A stretch of 64,000 nt of DNA from positions 1 through 64,000 of the forward strand of contig JANQSC010000003.1 of the NCBI GenBank assembly GCA_028284235.1, written 5' to 3'. Under the pieces are notes generated by a model. That model was not told the origin of the DNA. It was given only the letters and a program-made list of their open reading frames with translations, and made no database searches. Source of the stretch: Opitutaceae bacterium. Lineage in GTDB: Bacteria; Verrucomicrobiota; Verrucomicrobiia; Opitutales; Opitutaceae. Made by a program: the position numbers and the translations under genes. This document shows positions 25,760 to 34,746 of this stretch, in pieces; the stretch's first letter is position 1; every line of letters starts with the position of its first letter.

Positions 25760-25837
25760 CGTAGGGCCAGCGCTTGCGCTGTGCCGCGTGTGACGCTCGT
25801 TTAGCCTACGCGGCGCGGCGCAAGCGCCGGCCCTACG
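25760..25837. repeat. REP-like inverted repeat with GTAGGGCC ends
   Basis: Arms of 20 bp, at 25760-25779 and 25818-25837, pair at 19 of 20 positions and begin CGTAGGGCC. They are separated by 38 bp of GC-rich sequence. The location, between two convergent genes, is typical of REP/BIME elements. Such elements are usually spread by RAYT proteins, and one is encoded at 8908-9888. Partial GTAGGGCC copies occur at 30054-30061 and, inverted, at 56609-56616. The rest of the 244-bp gap holds nothing else recognised. Confidence 0.6.
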
Positions 25838-25891
25838 TGCGCGTCGAATTTTCTTCGCTTTACCAGTCAGGCAAAGCGATTGCGTGCGTCT

Positions 25892-27160
25892 CTAAACGAA
25901 AATCAGAGCGGGGTGCTCGAGGATGTTCTTGAGCGCTTGGAGATATTGGGCGCCGATAGCGCCGTCGACGACTCGGTGGTCGCAGCTCAGGCCGATTTTC
26001 ATGATTTGGCCGACTTCGATGTTGCCGTTTTCTCGAACGACTGGGCGGGCGACGGTGGCTCCGACGGAGAGAATTCCCGCGTTGGGCGTGTTGATGATGC
26101 CGTAGAATCCGGTCACTCCGTACATGCCGAGGTTGGTGACGGTGAAGGTGCTTCCGCTCATTTCGTTGGGGGCGAGTTTTTTCGAGCGGGCTTTCCCGAT
26201 GAGGGCTTTGGCTTCGATGGATATCGCTTTGAGCGATTTCGCGTCGGCGTTGCGGATGACGGGGGTAAGGAGGCCGTCGTCGATGGCTACGCCGAACGAG
26301 ATGTCGACCGTTCCGTGTTGCCGGATGGTGGAGTCGGCCCAGGAGCGATTCATGGCGGGGACACGTCGGAGGGCTTCGGTAGCGGCTTTGAGAATGAAGT
26401 CGTTGACGGAGATTTTGACGGCTTCGCCGTCGCCTGCAAGGTTGGCGAGCTCGGAGTTGAGCTGGGCTCGAAGCTCGAGGAGGCTGGCGACGTCGACTTC
26501 GGACTCTAGATAAAAATGCGGGGCCGTGGTTTTGCTCTCTTGTAGTCGCTGGGCAATTACCGCTCGCATTTGGGAGACGGGGATGTCTTCCGCTTTAGCG
26601 ATTCCTTCGCCGGCGGGCGCGGTTGGCTGGCCGACTGGAGCGGCGGAGCCCTGCGGAGCGCCTTGCAGGTCTTTTTTGACGATGCGGCCGTTGGGTCCGG
26701 ATCCTTTGATGGTGGAGAGGTCGATTCCCTGTTGTTCCGCGAGTTTTCGAGCGAGGGGGGAGGCTTTGATTCGCCCGCCGGGCGCCGTTGGTTGCGCTGG
26801 GGAATCGGATACCGGTTCGTTTGTCGCGACTGTTTCGGAGGCGGGAGCGTCGGTTTTGACTGCTTCGGGCTCGTCGCTCGTCGGGGCGGCGGCGGGAGCG
26901 GCTTCGACATCGACGGATTCGCCTTCTTCGCCGATTGCGGCGATGGGCGCTCCGACTGGGACCTGGGCGCCGACGGCCGCGATTTGCTTGAGGAGAACGC
27001 CTTCGTCGAAGGCCTCGAGCTCCATGGTCGCTTTGTCGGTTTCGATCTCGGCGATTACGTCGCCGGACTCGATTGGGTCGCCTTCGTTTTTCAGCCAGTT
27101 CGCGACGGTTCCCACGGTCATGGTGTCGCTGAGTTTAGGCATGTCGATTATAGTGGCCAT
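25892..27160 (-). CDS. pdhC: Pyruvate dehydrogenase complex E2 (dihydrolipoamide acetyltransferase)
   Basis: This E2 subunit (422 residues) transfers acetyl groups from lipoyl-lysine to CoA. One lipoyl domain (residues 1-80) carries the lipoylated Lys in EIETDKATMELEAFD. An Ala/Pro/Glu linker follows, then the peripheral-subunit binding domain (about 130-165, KASPLARKLAEQQGIDLSTIKGSGPNGRIVKKD). The C-terminal catalytic domain has the active-site DHRVVDGA. Third gene of pdhA-pdhB-pdhC, 47 bp after pdhB. No dihydrolipoamide dehydrogenase gene follows, so E3 must be elsewhere. Confidence 0.94.
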   Translation of the reverse strand: MATIIDMPKLSDTMTVGTVANWLKNEGDPIESGDVIAEIETDKATMELEAFDEGVLLKQIAAVGAQVPVGAPIAAIGEEGESVDVEAAPAAAPTSDEPEAVKTDAPASETVATNEPVSDSPAQPTAPGGRIKASPLARKLAEQQGIDLSTIKGSGPNGRIVKKDLQGAPQGSAAPVGQPTAPAGEGIAKAEDIPVSQMRAVIAQRLQESKTTAPHFYLESEVDVASLLELRAQLNSELANLAGDGEAVKISVNDFILKAATEALRRVPAMNRSWADSTIRQHGTVDISFGVAIDDGLLTPVIRNADAKSLKAISIEAKALIGKARSKKLAPNEMSGSTFTVTNLGMYGVTGFYGIINTPNAGILSVGATVARPVVRENGNIEVGQIMKIGLSCDHRVVDGAIGAQYLQALKNILEHPALIFV

Positions 27161-27207
27161 TTTGTATTTGAAATCTTGGGTTGACTGGAAAGTGGGGCGA
27201 AAGGCTG

Positions 27208-28182
27208 CTAGCAGATTTCGAGCGCTTTTTTGACGACGACGTCTGCTTTCGGAAGCTGGATTTTCTCGAGCGGCGGGCTGTAGATCGCGGGGGCGTCGAT
27301 AGCGGACACGCGCTGCACGGGGGCGTCCAGGTAGTCGAAGGCTTGATTTTGGATGAGGTAGGCGATTTGGGCGTCGACGCCGCAGAATGGCTTGTTCTCT
27401 TCCACGAGCACGGCTCGATTGGTTTTCTTTACGGAATTGACGATGGTCTCTTCGTCGAGGGGGCGGATGGACCGGAGGTCGACGACTTCGGCGTCGATGT
27501 CGTGCTCGCTTTTCAGAATCTCCGCGGCTTCGAGGCAGACGAGGACGGAAGGTCCGTGGGCGATGAGGGACAGGTCGGTTCCTTCCCGCTTGATGTCGGC
27601 TTTGCCGAGCGGAACCAAGTAGTCGTCGTCGGGCACTTCGCCGACGTCGTTGTACATGATGGTGCTTTCCATGACGTAGACTGGGTCGTTGTCGCGAATG
27701 GCTGTTTTGAGCAGGCCTTTGGCGTCGTAGGGCGACGCGGGGCAGACGACTTTGAGGCCGGGCGTGTTGGCGATGAAGTTCTCCGGGGTGTGCGAGTGGG
27801 TCGCGCCGACGCCGGTGCCGCCATTCGCGGGGCCGCGTATCACGATGGGGACGTTGATTTGCCCGCCGGACATGTAGCGGACGCTGGCGGCGTTGTTGAT
27901 GATCTGGTCCCAGGCGACGTAGGCGAAGCTCCAGAACATCAGTTCCATTACTGGGCGTATCCCCAGCATGGATGCGCCGATTCCCATGCCGATGAAACCG
28001 GCTTCGCTGATGGGGGCGTCGACGATGCGTTTGGGCCCGAACTCCTTGAGAAGCCCTTCCGTGACTTTGTAGGCGCCATTGTATTGAGCGACTTCCTCGC
28101 CGATGATAACGACGTTTTCGTCTCGCTTGAGCTCGTCGATCATCGCGTCTTTCAACGCTTGTCTGTAGGTGATTTCCGGCAT
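27208..28182 (-). CDS. pdhB: Pyruvate dehydrogenase E1 beta subunit
   Basis: This 324-residue thiamine-diphosphate-dependent subunit pairs with PdhA to decarboxylate pyruvate. The N-terminus MPEITYRQALKDAMIDELKRDENVVIIGEEVAQYNGAYKVTEGL is family-typical. It has the pyrimidine-domain EAGFIGMGIGASMLG and the C-terminal transketolase segment with DLRSIRPLDEETIVNSVKKTNRAVLVEE. A frame extending far upstream to 28569 reads antisense-type codons inside pdhA. The ATG at 28182 is the true start. It follows pdhA by 44 bp. Confidence 0.95.
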   Translation of the reverse strand: MPEITYRQALKDAMIDELKRDENVVIIGEEVAQYNGAYKVTEGLLKEFGPKRIVDAPISEAGFIGMGIGASMLGIRPVMELMFWSFAYVAWDQIINNAASVRYMSGGQINVPIVIRGPANGGTGVGATHSHTPENFIANTPGLKVVCPASPYDAKGLLKTAIRDNDPVYVMESTIMYNDVGEVPDDDYLVPLGKADIKREGTDLSLIAHGPSVLVCLEAAEILKSEHDIDAEVVDLRSIRPLDEETIVNSVKKTNRAVLVEENKPFCGVDAQIAYLIQNQAFDYLDAPVQRVSAIDAPAIYSPPLEKIQLPKADVVVKKALEIC

Positions 28183-28226
28183 GCTAAATTGCGTTCTAAA
28201 TTCTGTATTGATCGTATCGTTACGAG

Positions 28227-29342
28227 CTAGTCGTTGAAGAAGATCCGACCTTCGGAGACTTTCTGGTCGGGATTGTCTTCTTCCCAGTAGACGTCTTTGA
28301 CAATGTCGCCTTCTTCCGGGAACGGGCTTTCTTCCGCGAACTGGGCGGACTTTTCCGCTTCGGCTTTGGCGTCCTGGTCGATTTGCTTCACCTGGTCTTC
28401 GTCGAGCAGCTTGGACTTGAGGATGAAATCGCGGTACAGGGTGATCGGGTCGTGGTTCTTGCGATAGTCGTCGATTTCTTCTTTGGTGCGGTATTTTTTG
28501 TGGTTGGCGTCGGCGATGGAGTGGCCTTGGTAGCGGTAGGTGTGTATTTCCAGCAACGAGGGTTTGCACTCGTTCCGAGCGAGGTCCATGGCGTTTTTCA
28601 CGCCTTCGCGGATGTCGAAGAGGGATTCGCCGTTGATCTTGGCCCAGTTCATGTTGTAGCCGTCGGCTCGGGCGGCGAGCCCGATTTCGGGATGGACGCT
28701 GGAGCGTTCTTGGGAGGTGCCCATGGAGTAGCCGTTGTTTTCAATTATATAGACGACGGGCAGATCCCAGAGGGAGGCGAGGTTGAGGGATTCGTGGAAG
28801 GCACCTTGGTTGATGGCTCCGTCGCCGAGGAAGCAGAGGGCGCAGCCTTTCTTGCCTTGGTACTTTAGGCCGTAGGCGAGTCCGGCGCCGAGTGGGGTTT
28901 GCCCGGCGACGATGCCGTGGCCGCCCCAGTAGTTGCGGGCGGGGTCGAAGTAGTGCATTGAGCCGCCTTTCCCTTTCGAGCAGCCGGTCGCTTTGCCGAA
29001 TAGTTCGGCCATGCACTCGTCCATGGACATCCCTACGGCGAGGGCGTGTCCATGATCGCGATACGCGGTGATGACGTGGTCGTTTTCCTGCATCAGGGAG
29101 ATGCAGCCGACTGCGATTGACTCTTGTCCGATATAAAGGTGGAGGAAGCCGGCGATTTTGCCTTGCTGGTAGGCGCGGAGGGAGCGTTCTTCGAATCTCC
29201 GGATTCGCACCATTTCCCGGTAGAAGCCCACGAGTTGTTCGTCGGACAGGTCCTTGTTCGCCTGTGATTTGGCCTCTTTCGCGAGGTTGGCTTTGGCCGG
29301 CTTTTGGCGCTTGGCTTTCTTGGTTTCGGTCGCGTTTGTCAC
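28227..29342 (-). CDS. pdhA: Pyruvate dehydrogenase E1 alpha subunit
   Basis: The E1 alpha subunit (371 residues from the GTG at 29342) binds thiamine diphosphate. The motif GDGAINQGAFHESLNLASLWDLPVVYIIENN is the classic ThDP signature, and GHGIVAGQTPLGAGLAYG and the phosphorylation-loop-like YRYQGHSIADANH segment are present. The N-terminus is Lys/Ala-rich (KKAKRQKPAKANLAKEAK) and probably disordered. A TTG at 29396 would add 18 residues; neither start has a good ribosome-binding site, so the exact start is uncertain. First gene of pdhABC, 112 bp after the Nudix gene. Confidence 0.93.
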   Translation of the reverse strand: MTNATETKKAKRQKPAKANLAKEAKSQANKDLSDEQLVGFYREMVRIRRFEERSLRAYQQGKIAGFLHLYIGQESIAVGCISLMQENDHVITAYRDHGHALAVGMSMDECMAELFGKATGCSKGKGGSMHYFDPARNYWGGHGIVAGQTPLGAGLAYGLKYQGKKGCALCFLGDGAINQGAFHESLNLASLWDLPVVYIIENNGYSMGTSQERSSVHPEIGLAARADGYNMNWAKINGESLFDIREGVKNAMDLARNECKPSLLEIHTYRYQGHSIADANHKKYRTKEEIDDYRKNHDPITLYRDFILKSKLLDEDQVKQIDQDAKAEAEKSAQFAEESPFPEEGDIVKDVYWEEDNPDQKVSEGRIFFND

Positions 29343-29453
29343 GTAAATACGTTGTTCAGTTGAGAAAGGGGGAAGATTGATCCTAATTTTGATCAATGAT
29401 CAAGGTCATACCGCTCGTTCTGAATGGAATGGCGTAGAGGGAGGCGGCGAGTC

Positions 29454-29954
29454 TCATTCCCCGGCGGGCGTGACTCGGTGCTCGATGACGATGTTCAAAG
29501 GATGTCCGGGGGAGCAGTCGGCTCGGGCGGAGACGAATCCCTCGCGGTACTTGTCGTAGATCGACCAAAGGCCTTCGCGATCAGTTTCGGGAATTGGGAG
29601 GGTGTCGATCGCGTCTCGGCTGTGGAAGGCGAACGCGCCTTCGCCCATCGAGGGAGGGAGGGCGGCAATGGGCTTTTTGCACTCGAATAGGAACATGAGC
29701 CAGTGGTTTTTGCCTTCGTAGGCCCGCTCGGCGATCATGCAGAATAGGTGGAGATCCGCTACGCCGACTTCGAGGCCGGTTTCTTCGAGCGTTTCGCGGG
29801 CGGCGCACTGGTGGGGGGATTCGCCTGTTTCCATTTCGAGTTTTCCGCCTATGGGGCTCCATAGTCCGCGATTGGGGGACTTGTTACGCTGCAACATTAG
29901 AAACTCGCCTTCCGCGTTGCGAATGAAAACGAGCACGCTGATCTTGTAGTCCAT
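29454..29954 (-). CDS. Nudix hydrolase
   Basis: The 166-residue protein carries a Nudix box, GGKLEMETGESPHQCAARETLEETGLEVG (residues 36-64), with the metal-binding REtlEE core. The stretch between the first Gly and first Glu is two residues longer than the consensus Gx5E. Nudix enzymes cleave nucleoside diphosphates linked to another moiety; the N-terminus VLVFIRNAEGEFLMLQR is of the MutT/NUDIX 8-oxo-dGTP or sugar-nucleotide type, but the substrate cannot be assigned. It lies upstream of pdhA on the same strand. A MITE-like element begins 17 bp before its start codon and may influence its promoter. Confidence 0.85.
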   Translation of the reverse strand: MDYKISVLVFIRNAEGEFLMLQRNKSPNRGLWSPIGGKLEMETGESPHQCAARETLEETGLEVGVADLHLFCMIAERAYEGKNHWLMFLFECKKPIAALPPSMGEGAFAFHSRDAIDTLPIPETDREGLWSIYDKYREGFVSARADCSPGHPLNIVIEHRVTPAGE

Positions 29955-29970
29955 AGGTACTTGGCTGGTT

Positions 29971-30146
29971 TAGAGACTGCCTAATAAATTCGAATATGCG
30001 TCACAGCTGGCATTTTGCGCCTTTGGCAAGGCGCACGCGCGGCGCCAATGCCCGTAGGGCCTTGGCTGCAACGGCGCAAAACGCGAAAGAGGACGCTGCC
30101 CTGGAGGCGAACGACACCTATTCCGATTTATTAGACAGTTTCTTAG
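29971..30146. mobile_element. MITE-like element with terminal inverted repeats
   Basis: The ends of this 176-bp stretch are imperfect inverted repeats of about 26 bp. The left end reads tagagactgcctaataaatt and the right end, reversed, aagaaactgtctaataaatc. Inside are further arms, GCATTTTGCGCC and GGCGCAAAACGC, and a GTAGGGCC motif at 30054-30061. It has no coding capacity and fills a gap between divergent genes. A TA may be the duplicated target. It looks like a non-autonomous transposable element; no matching transposase is in the window. Confidence 0.5.
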
Positions 30147-30254
30147 AGGCATGAAAACGGGCTGGATGGGTCAAGCGGAAAGCGAGAATGTAAAATCGCG
30201 TGTCGTCTCGCGCAAAGTCTTGCCGGTGGAACGGCGAGGGCGCAGGGTGGGGTT

Positions 30255-30860
30255 ATGCATCGACTTTCGCGTTTCTTTTTTGGATGGGCAGTCGTTCTCA
30301 TGGGGTACTCGATTGCCGCGGGTTCGGTAGCTGTCCGCGAAGTGGAGTTCACTCGTCTGGACGCGGGCGGTCGCTCGGGTGACTGGCTCGAGTGCGCTAT
30401 CGAGTTGGAGGTGCGGCGCGACACGCAAGACCGCTCTCGTCGAGATCCCGATTTTGTCGACGATCTCTCGGTCACCTTAATGCTGGGTGTCGAGCTCGCT
30501 CGAGGAAGAGGCGAGGGCTTTGAGTTCTACCGGGCCCAGGCGGATTTTGTCGCGTTGAAGGAAGGGCGTCACTTTGCCCGATTTTATCTCCCGCCGGAAG
30601 TTGTGGAGCGCGACCAGATGAAGCAAGAGGTCCACTCGTTTCTGATTCAGCTGTCGGTGGCGGGCGAACTCGTGTCTGAGAGCGTTTCGCGTCAGTTGGA
30701 GCGTCCTCAAGTGCGTGACAGCTTTCTCGCTCGAGTCGATGCGGAGTCCGGCCGGAACGACGGCGTGTTGGCGCCCCAGAACCAGTCGCCCTTTCTCCTT
30801 TCGTATCCGCGCGAAACCCCCAGTTTCCGCGACACGAACCGACCGGTCTTGGGGCAGTGA
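30255..30860 (+). CDS. Amuc_1102 family pilus-like protein
   Basis: This 201-residue exported protein has an N-terminal hydrophobic signal (about residues 5-25). It is followed by a beta-rich domain (VREVEFTRLDAGGRSGDWLECAIELEV, FEFYRAQADFVALKEGRHFARFYLPPEVVERD) and an extended polar tail. The family assignment rests on both this pattern and the position directly before Amuc_1101-, 1100-, 1099- and 1098-type genes, matching the order known from Akkermansia. Its molecular role is not established; an OB-like or pilus-associated periplasmic protein is suggested in that species. A 247-bp gap to the next gene suggests a separate or additional promoter. Start ATG at 30255 with GGGTGGGG upstream. 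Confidence 0.75.
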   Translation: MHRLSRFFFGWAVVLMGYSIAAGSVAVREVEFTRLDAGGRSGDWLECAIELEVRRDTQDRSRRDPDFVDDLSVTLMLGVELARGRGEGFEFYRAQADFVALKEGRHFARFYLPPEVVERDQMKQEVHSFLIQLSVAGELVSESVSRQLERPQVRDSFLARVDAESGRNDGVLAPQNQSPFLLSYPRETPSFRDTNRPVLGQ

Positions 30861-31107
30861 CTTCAGCGAGCGGATCAATCGAGCTGTCGGAACTCGCCCG
30901 GAGGGGGTGATTTTGGCGTGAACTTCTCCGGATTCCGCCTTGTCTGGACCCGTTTCGAGTCCCCAATTTAGCATGAGAATACGCAACGGTTACATTTCAG
31001 GAACGAATAGGGGTTATTTTGATTATTGGCCTAGTGTAAACGCTAGTAGATTAGCGGTTTTTTCTTGTACCGCAGTTAACTTTTCAAAAAATGGTAAAGA
31101 ATTGTAA

Positions 31108-32802
31108 ATGAGACCTCCTCACTACCTAGTTGTCAGCTGTGGTTCCAGCCATGTTGCCGCTGTGCATTTGTCGATGCACACGAGCGGTCGTTGCGAGTTG
31201 TTGAACTATTGGAGGAAGGAGTTGGATTTGTCTCTCAGCGACCCTTTGCTCTGGCTCAAGGCGGCGTCGCAGTTGTTCGGTGAAGCGCGGGCGCAGTTCA
31301 ATGGCGACATGCCGGTCGGCTATGCCCTGCCGGGGAACTTGGTGCTGACCAAGTATTTGAAAGTCCCTCAAGCCCCGTTGAACAAGCGCGACAAGATCGT
31401 GGCGTTCGAGGCGAAGCAGAATATTCCGTATCCGATCGGTGAGGTCGCGTGGGACAGTTTTCTGATCGAGGAGGACGATCTCGATTTCGAGACGGTGATT
31501 GCCGCGTCGAAGTCGGAGCTGGTGGAGTCGCTTTCGCTTTACGGCAAGCAGGCCAAGATGGACCCCGATTTGATCGAGCCCGCTTTCGTGGGGCTGATCA
31601 ACGCGTTTCGCTTCAACGAGCCGCAGGCGTTGGGCTGTTCATTGCTCGTTTCGATTGGCGCGAAGTCGACTGACATAGTATTTTTCAATGGCCCGAAATT
31701 TTATTCGAGAAACGTCTCCCTGGGCGGCAACACGGTGACTCAGGAAATTCGATCCGCGCTGGAATTGCCGTTCGAGGACGCGGAGCGAATCAAGCGGGCG
31801 GCTGTCGCGGGAGAACCTTTGCCTGTAGGAGAGCACAGCGCGTTCGAAGCGGCTCAACAGAGTTTCTTGAAGCGCCTCAACGTGGAGGTCAGCCGCACCC
31901 AAGCGATCTACAAGAATCACGGCTATGACGACTCGCCGGTCCGTTGTCTGTTAACGGGTGGAGGGTCGCTGTTGCCGGAAATCGCGACTGGGCTTGAAAA
32001 CCGTATTGGAGTTCCGGTGACGCGATTTGATCCTCTCAAGGAAGTCCGTCCCGCGACCGGATGCCCGGCGGAGACTCTCAACGCGGACAAGGTTTTTCTG
32101 GCGGAAGCAATTGGGGTCGCGATCGGCCGCTTTCTACCGGATTCCACTCAATTGAACCTGCTTCCCCGGAGTATCTTGTGGCAAAGGCGGTTTCGCAAGC
32201 AGCAGCCCTACTACATTTTCGCCGGGATCGTGGCCTGCGCCGCGATTGCGCTTCCACTGGTGAATACCAAGATCGCCGTGCAACGGTACGAGGAGGAAAT
32301 CCAAAACCTGGATACTAAAATACAACCGTTGCGCGAACTGAATACTCGAATCAACCAGCGGATCGAGGAGATCGAGGGATTGAGGAATGTGATTGGCGAG
32401 GCGTCGGTCGTCGCTCAGTCGCGATCGAATTGGATGTTATTTCTGAACGATATTCAGACGCGTTTGGACGAGGTGGAAGACGTCTGGCTCGATCGAATCG
32501 AAGTCGACCGCCCAGTGTCGATCACGGCAAGCCCGTCGAACCGGTTCAACTCAGTTCGCGACGAGTCCGCGGATGCGAAGGAAGACAAGATCCGGCTCCA
32601 TTTAGAAGGTCGTTTGCTGGATGTCGCCAACCCGTTGTCAACGGTCAGCCAGGAGTCGAACAAGCGCGTTTCAGCCCTGCTGGATAGTTTTATCGCTTCG
32701 GAATTCGTGGAGCGGCTTGAGAACGAGCGCTTTGACAACAATGTCCCCGGAATCCTCAAATTCAACTTTACCTTGGTCGTGGACTCGACCCGTCCACTTT
32801 AG
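31108..32802 (+). CDS. Amuc_1101 family PilM-like protein with fused PilN-like region
   Basis: The 564-residue protein appears to join two pilus-assembly proteins. Residues 1 to about 360 form an actin-like (ASKHA) PilM domain, with DKIVAFEAKQNIPYPIGEVAWD, LLVSIGAKSTDIVFFNGPKFYSRNVSLGGN and a CLLTGGGSLLPEIATGL nucleotide site. Then come a membrane helix (about 369-387), a coiled coil and a C-terminal PilN-like periplasmic domain. In type IV pili, PilM and PilN are separate proteins that form the inner-membrane alignment complex with PilO. Here one chain would do both. It is followed 6 bp later by the Amuc_1100-type gene. Confidence 0.85.
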   Translation: MRPPHYLVVSCGSSHVAAVHLSMHTSGRCELLNYWRKELDLSLSDPLLWLKAASQLFGEARAQFNGDMPVGYALPGNLVLTKYLKVPQAPLNKRDKIVAFEAKQNIPYPIGEVAWDSFLIEEDDLDFETVIAASKSELVESLSLYGKQAKMDPDLIEPAFVGLINAFRFNEPQALGCSLLVSIGAKSTDIVFFNGPKFYSRNVSLGGNTVTQEIRSALELPFEDAERIKRAAVAGEPLPVGEHSAFEAAQQSFLKRLNVEVSRTQAIYKNHGYDDSPVRCLLTGGGSLLPEIATGLENRIGVPVTRFDPLKEVRPATGCPAETLNADKVFLAEAIGVAIGRFLPDSTQLNLLPRSILWQRRFRKQQPYYIFAGIVACAAIALPLVNTKIAVQRYEEEIQNLDTKIQPLRELNTRINQRIEEIEGLRNVIGEASVVAQSRSNWMLFLNDIQTRLDEVEDVWLDRIEVDRPVSITASPSNRFNSVRDESADAKEDKIRLHLEGRLLDVANPLSTVSQESNKRVSALLDSFIASEFVERLENERFDNNVPGILKFNFTLVVDSTRPL

Positions 32803-32808
32803 AAGCTG

Positions 32809-33780
32809 ATGTTCTGGTTTAAACGCAATCCCGTGTTCTATCTTTTCCTTGGGGCCTTGATGGCGCTTGCGGTTTTCGGGATGCTTTATACGTCGCAAGA
32901 CGCGAAGCGACTCGATGAGTTAAAAACCGAATACGCGAACAAGAACCAGCAGTTGCAGCTGTTCCTGAAGCGGTCGCCGGCTCCCACTAAAGCGAATCTG
33001 GCGACCTTGGACCGCAACTACGATCTACTCAAAGGAGAGTTTGAAAAGGCCCAAGTGGCGCTCAATTTGAGCACGTACGACAAGGATATGTTTTTTGGAA
33101 AGCGCCCCGGCAACAGCAATGACGCCTTCTTCATGATTGCGAAGTACGTCGAAGACGCTCGTCGGCTGGCCGCCAGCAGCGAGGTGAAAACTGTGGAGGG
33201 GAGTCGGTATGGGTTTAGCCAATACGAGAATGTGGGCCCGGTAGAGGAGGCGATTGAGCGGGTTCACAAGCAGGCCAAGATTATGGAGGCGCTGCTCCAG
33301 GCCTTGTTCGATTCGGGGATCAGCGAGTTTGTATCAATCAAGCGCGAGGCGTCGGTGGTTCCGGAGCCGAGTGACGAGCCCCAGAGGAGCGTAGAAGGAG
33401 ACGAGATTTTCAGCATCGATTCGACCAGTGAATTCAAACGGACGGATTCGCTTGAATCGCTCGCCTTTCGCGTGGAGTTCAAGGGGCAGTCGTTGTCCAT
33501 GCGCAGCTTCCTCAATCGCATCACTGGATCGTCGCTCCCGTTTTCGATTCATGAAATCGAGGTTGCTCTCGACAAGGAGGCGGGTTCCGCCGAGGAGCGT
33601 AGTTCGATTTTGGATAATCCATTTAACAGCGAAGAGAATTCTCCGTCGCAGATCTCGGCAATGCGCGTGCCGATAATTTCGGAGAACGAGTCGCGTTTTA
33701 TTATTACAGTAGAGTTTCTGGAATTGAAAGAGGGCCCGCTGGTCTCTCTCGATGACGAAACGGAGGGTGGAAATGTTTAG
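32809..33780 (+). CDS. Amuc_1100 family pilus-like protein (PilO-like)
   Basis: This 323-residue bitopic protein has a short cytoplasmic N-terminus, a membrane helix (about residues 7-26, FYLFLGALMALAVFGMLY), a long coiled coil (to about 85) and a periplasmic domain. The order is that of PilO proteins and of Akkermansia Amuc_1100, whose structure is PilO-like. The family was recognised from this layout together with the conserved gene order. It should pair with the PilN-like part of the preceding protein. It overlaps the next gene by 8 bp, so translation is probably coupled. Confidence 0.82.
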   Translation: MFWFKRNPVFYLFLGALMALAVFGMLYTSQDAKRLDELKTEYANKNQQLQLFLKRSPAPTKANLATLDRNYDLLKGEFEKAQVALNLSTYDKDMFFGKRPGNSNDAFFMIAKYVEDARRLAASSEVKTVEGSRYGFSQYENVGPVEEAIERVHKQAKIMEALLQALFDSGISEFVSIKREASVVPEPSDEPQRSVEGDEIFSIDSTSEFKRTDSLESLAFRVEFKGQSLSMRSFLNRITGSSLPFSIHEIEVALDKEAGSAEERSSILDNPFNSEENSPSQISAMRVPIISENESRFIITVEFLELKEGPLVSLDDETEGGNV

Positions 33781-34717
33781 GTTTAGCTTATCGGAGTTTC
33801 TTGATAAATTCGCGTTGCTTGTGGCAATGCTCGTGTTTCTGTTTATGGGCGTGATCAGTATTCGGAGTGTTAAGACTTTGGATACGCTTTCACGCCAAGA
33901 CTCTCCGATGTTGTCGGAAAGCAAAGTGGACGTGGAAACCTACGTTGTGGAGCGACCGCAATCGGTGTCGGCGCTTTGGGAGAAACCTCAGAGCCAGTCT
34001 CGCGGGGAGGATTGGATATTCGACGTGTTTACGCCACCGGTGTTATACTACAACCCGGCATCGAGGGAATTTACGGTGACGTCGCCCGAGATTTCGATTG
34101 CGGACGCAAAAGATCCGTGGAAGGCATTTGAAATCGAATTGGTCGAGGTGCGTCAGCGTCCCTACCGTTTGCAACTCAAGGGGTATGCGGGCGATGATGG
34201 CAATTATGTGGCCCATTTTGAGCTCCTTGATACTAATGAAACTCTTCTGGCGAAAGCGGGTAAACTGCTTCACGAGGCGGGTGTCAAAGTGCTTTCGTTC
34301 GAGGTGAAGCAGATGGAAGTGAAGCAGGAGGGCAGTATGCCGGTATTCGAGAATGTTGGCGTGGCCCGTCTCTTGGATTATGAAAGCAACGAGGAAGTGT
34401 TCCTCACAAATCTCGAGACGAAAATATTCTCTGACTTGGAGGCGAAAGTGCGTTCCACCGAAGACGGCCAGGTATACGTCGTTCGGGAAGGGAGCCAAGT
34501 GGAGCTGGACAACGGTTCGTACGTGATCGGGGCCTTGTCGCACAATCCGCAAGAGGCGATGGTAACCAAAATTTCTGTCGACGGAGGTCGTCGAATGTCC
34601 AAATTGTTAAAGCCGCTTTCAGGAGACGAGTTTATCAACCAAGGGGAAGGGGAGCCGAGTTCCTTCAGCCCCTTTGCCATTCGCCCCAAAGTCGTTTTGC
34701 CGAAACCAAACAGCTAA
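33773..34717 (+). CDS. Amuc_1099 family pilus-like protein
   Basis: This 314-residue protein has one N-terminal membrane helix (about residues 13-31, LLVAMLVFLFMGVISI) and then a periplasmic region. That region has two related beta-rich segments around WIFDVFTPPVLYYNPASREFTVTSP and EDGQVYVVREGSQVELDNGSYVIGALS. In Akkermansia the equivalent gene lies between Amuc_1100 and the secretin. A PilP-like linker role between the inner-membrane complex and the secretin is plausible, but is inference. The ATG at 33773 has an excellent GGAGGG upstream and is chosen over one at 33752. The secretin gene starts 29 bp later. Confidence 0.8.
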   Translation: MFRFSLSEFLDKFALLVAMLVFLFMGVISIRSVKTLDTLSRQDSPMLSESKVDVETYVVERPQSVSALWEKPQSQSRGEDWIFDVFTPPVLYYNPASREFTVTSPEISIADAKDPWKAFEIELVEVRQRPYRLQLKGYAGDDGNYVAHFELLDTNETLLAKAGKLLHEAGVKVLSFEVKQMEVKQEGSMPVFENVGVARLLDYESNEEVFLTNLETKIFSDLEAKVRSTEDGQVYVVREGSQVELDNGSYVIGALSHNPQEAMVTKISVDGGRRMSKLLKPLSGDEFINQGEGEPSSFSPFAIRPKVVLPKPNS

Positions 34718-34746
34718 AATAAAATTTCTTCCAACTGCGCGAACCT

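Noticed and set aside
30985..31107. Possible terminator CGCTA-TAGCG followed by T residues before the PilM-like gene
   Set aside because: The stem is only 5 bp and could also be promoter DNA; no call was made.
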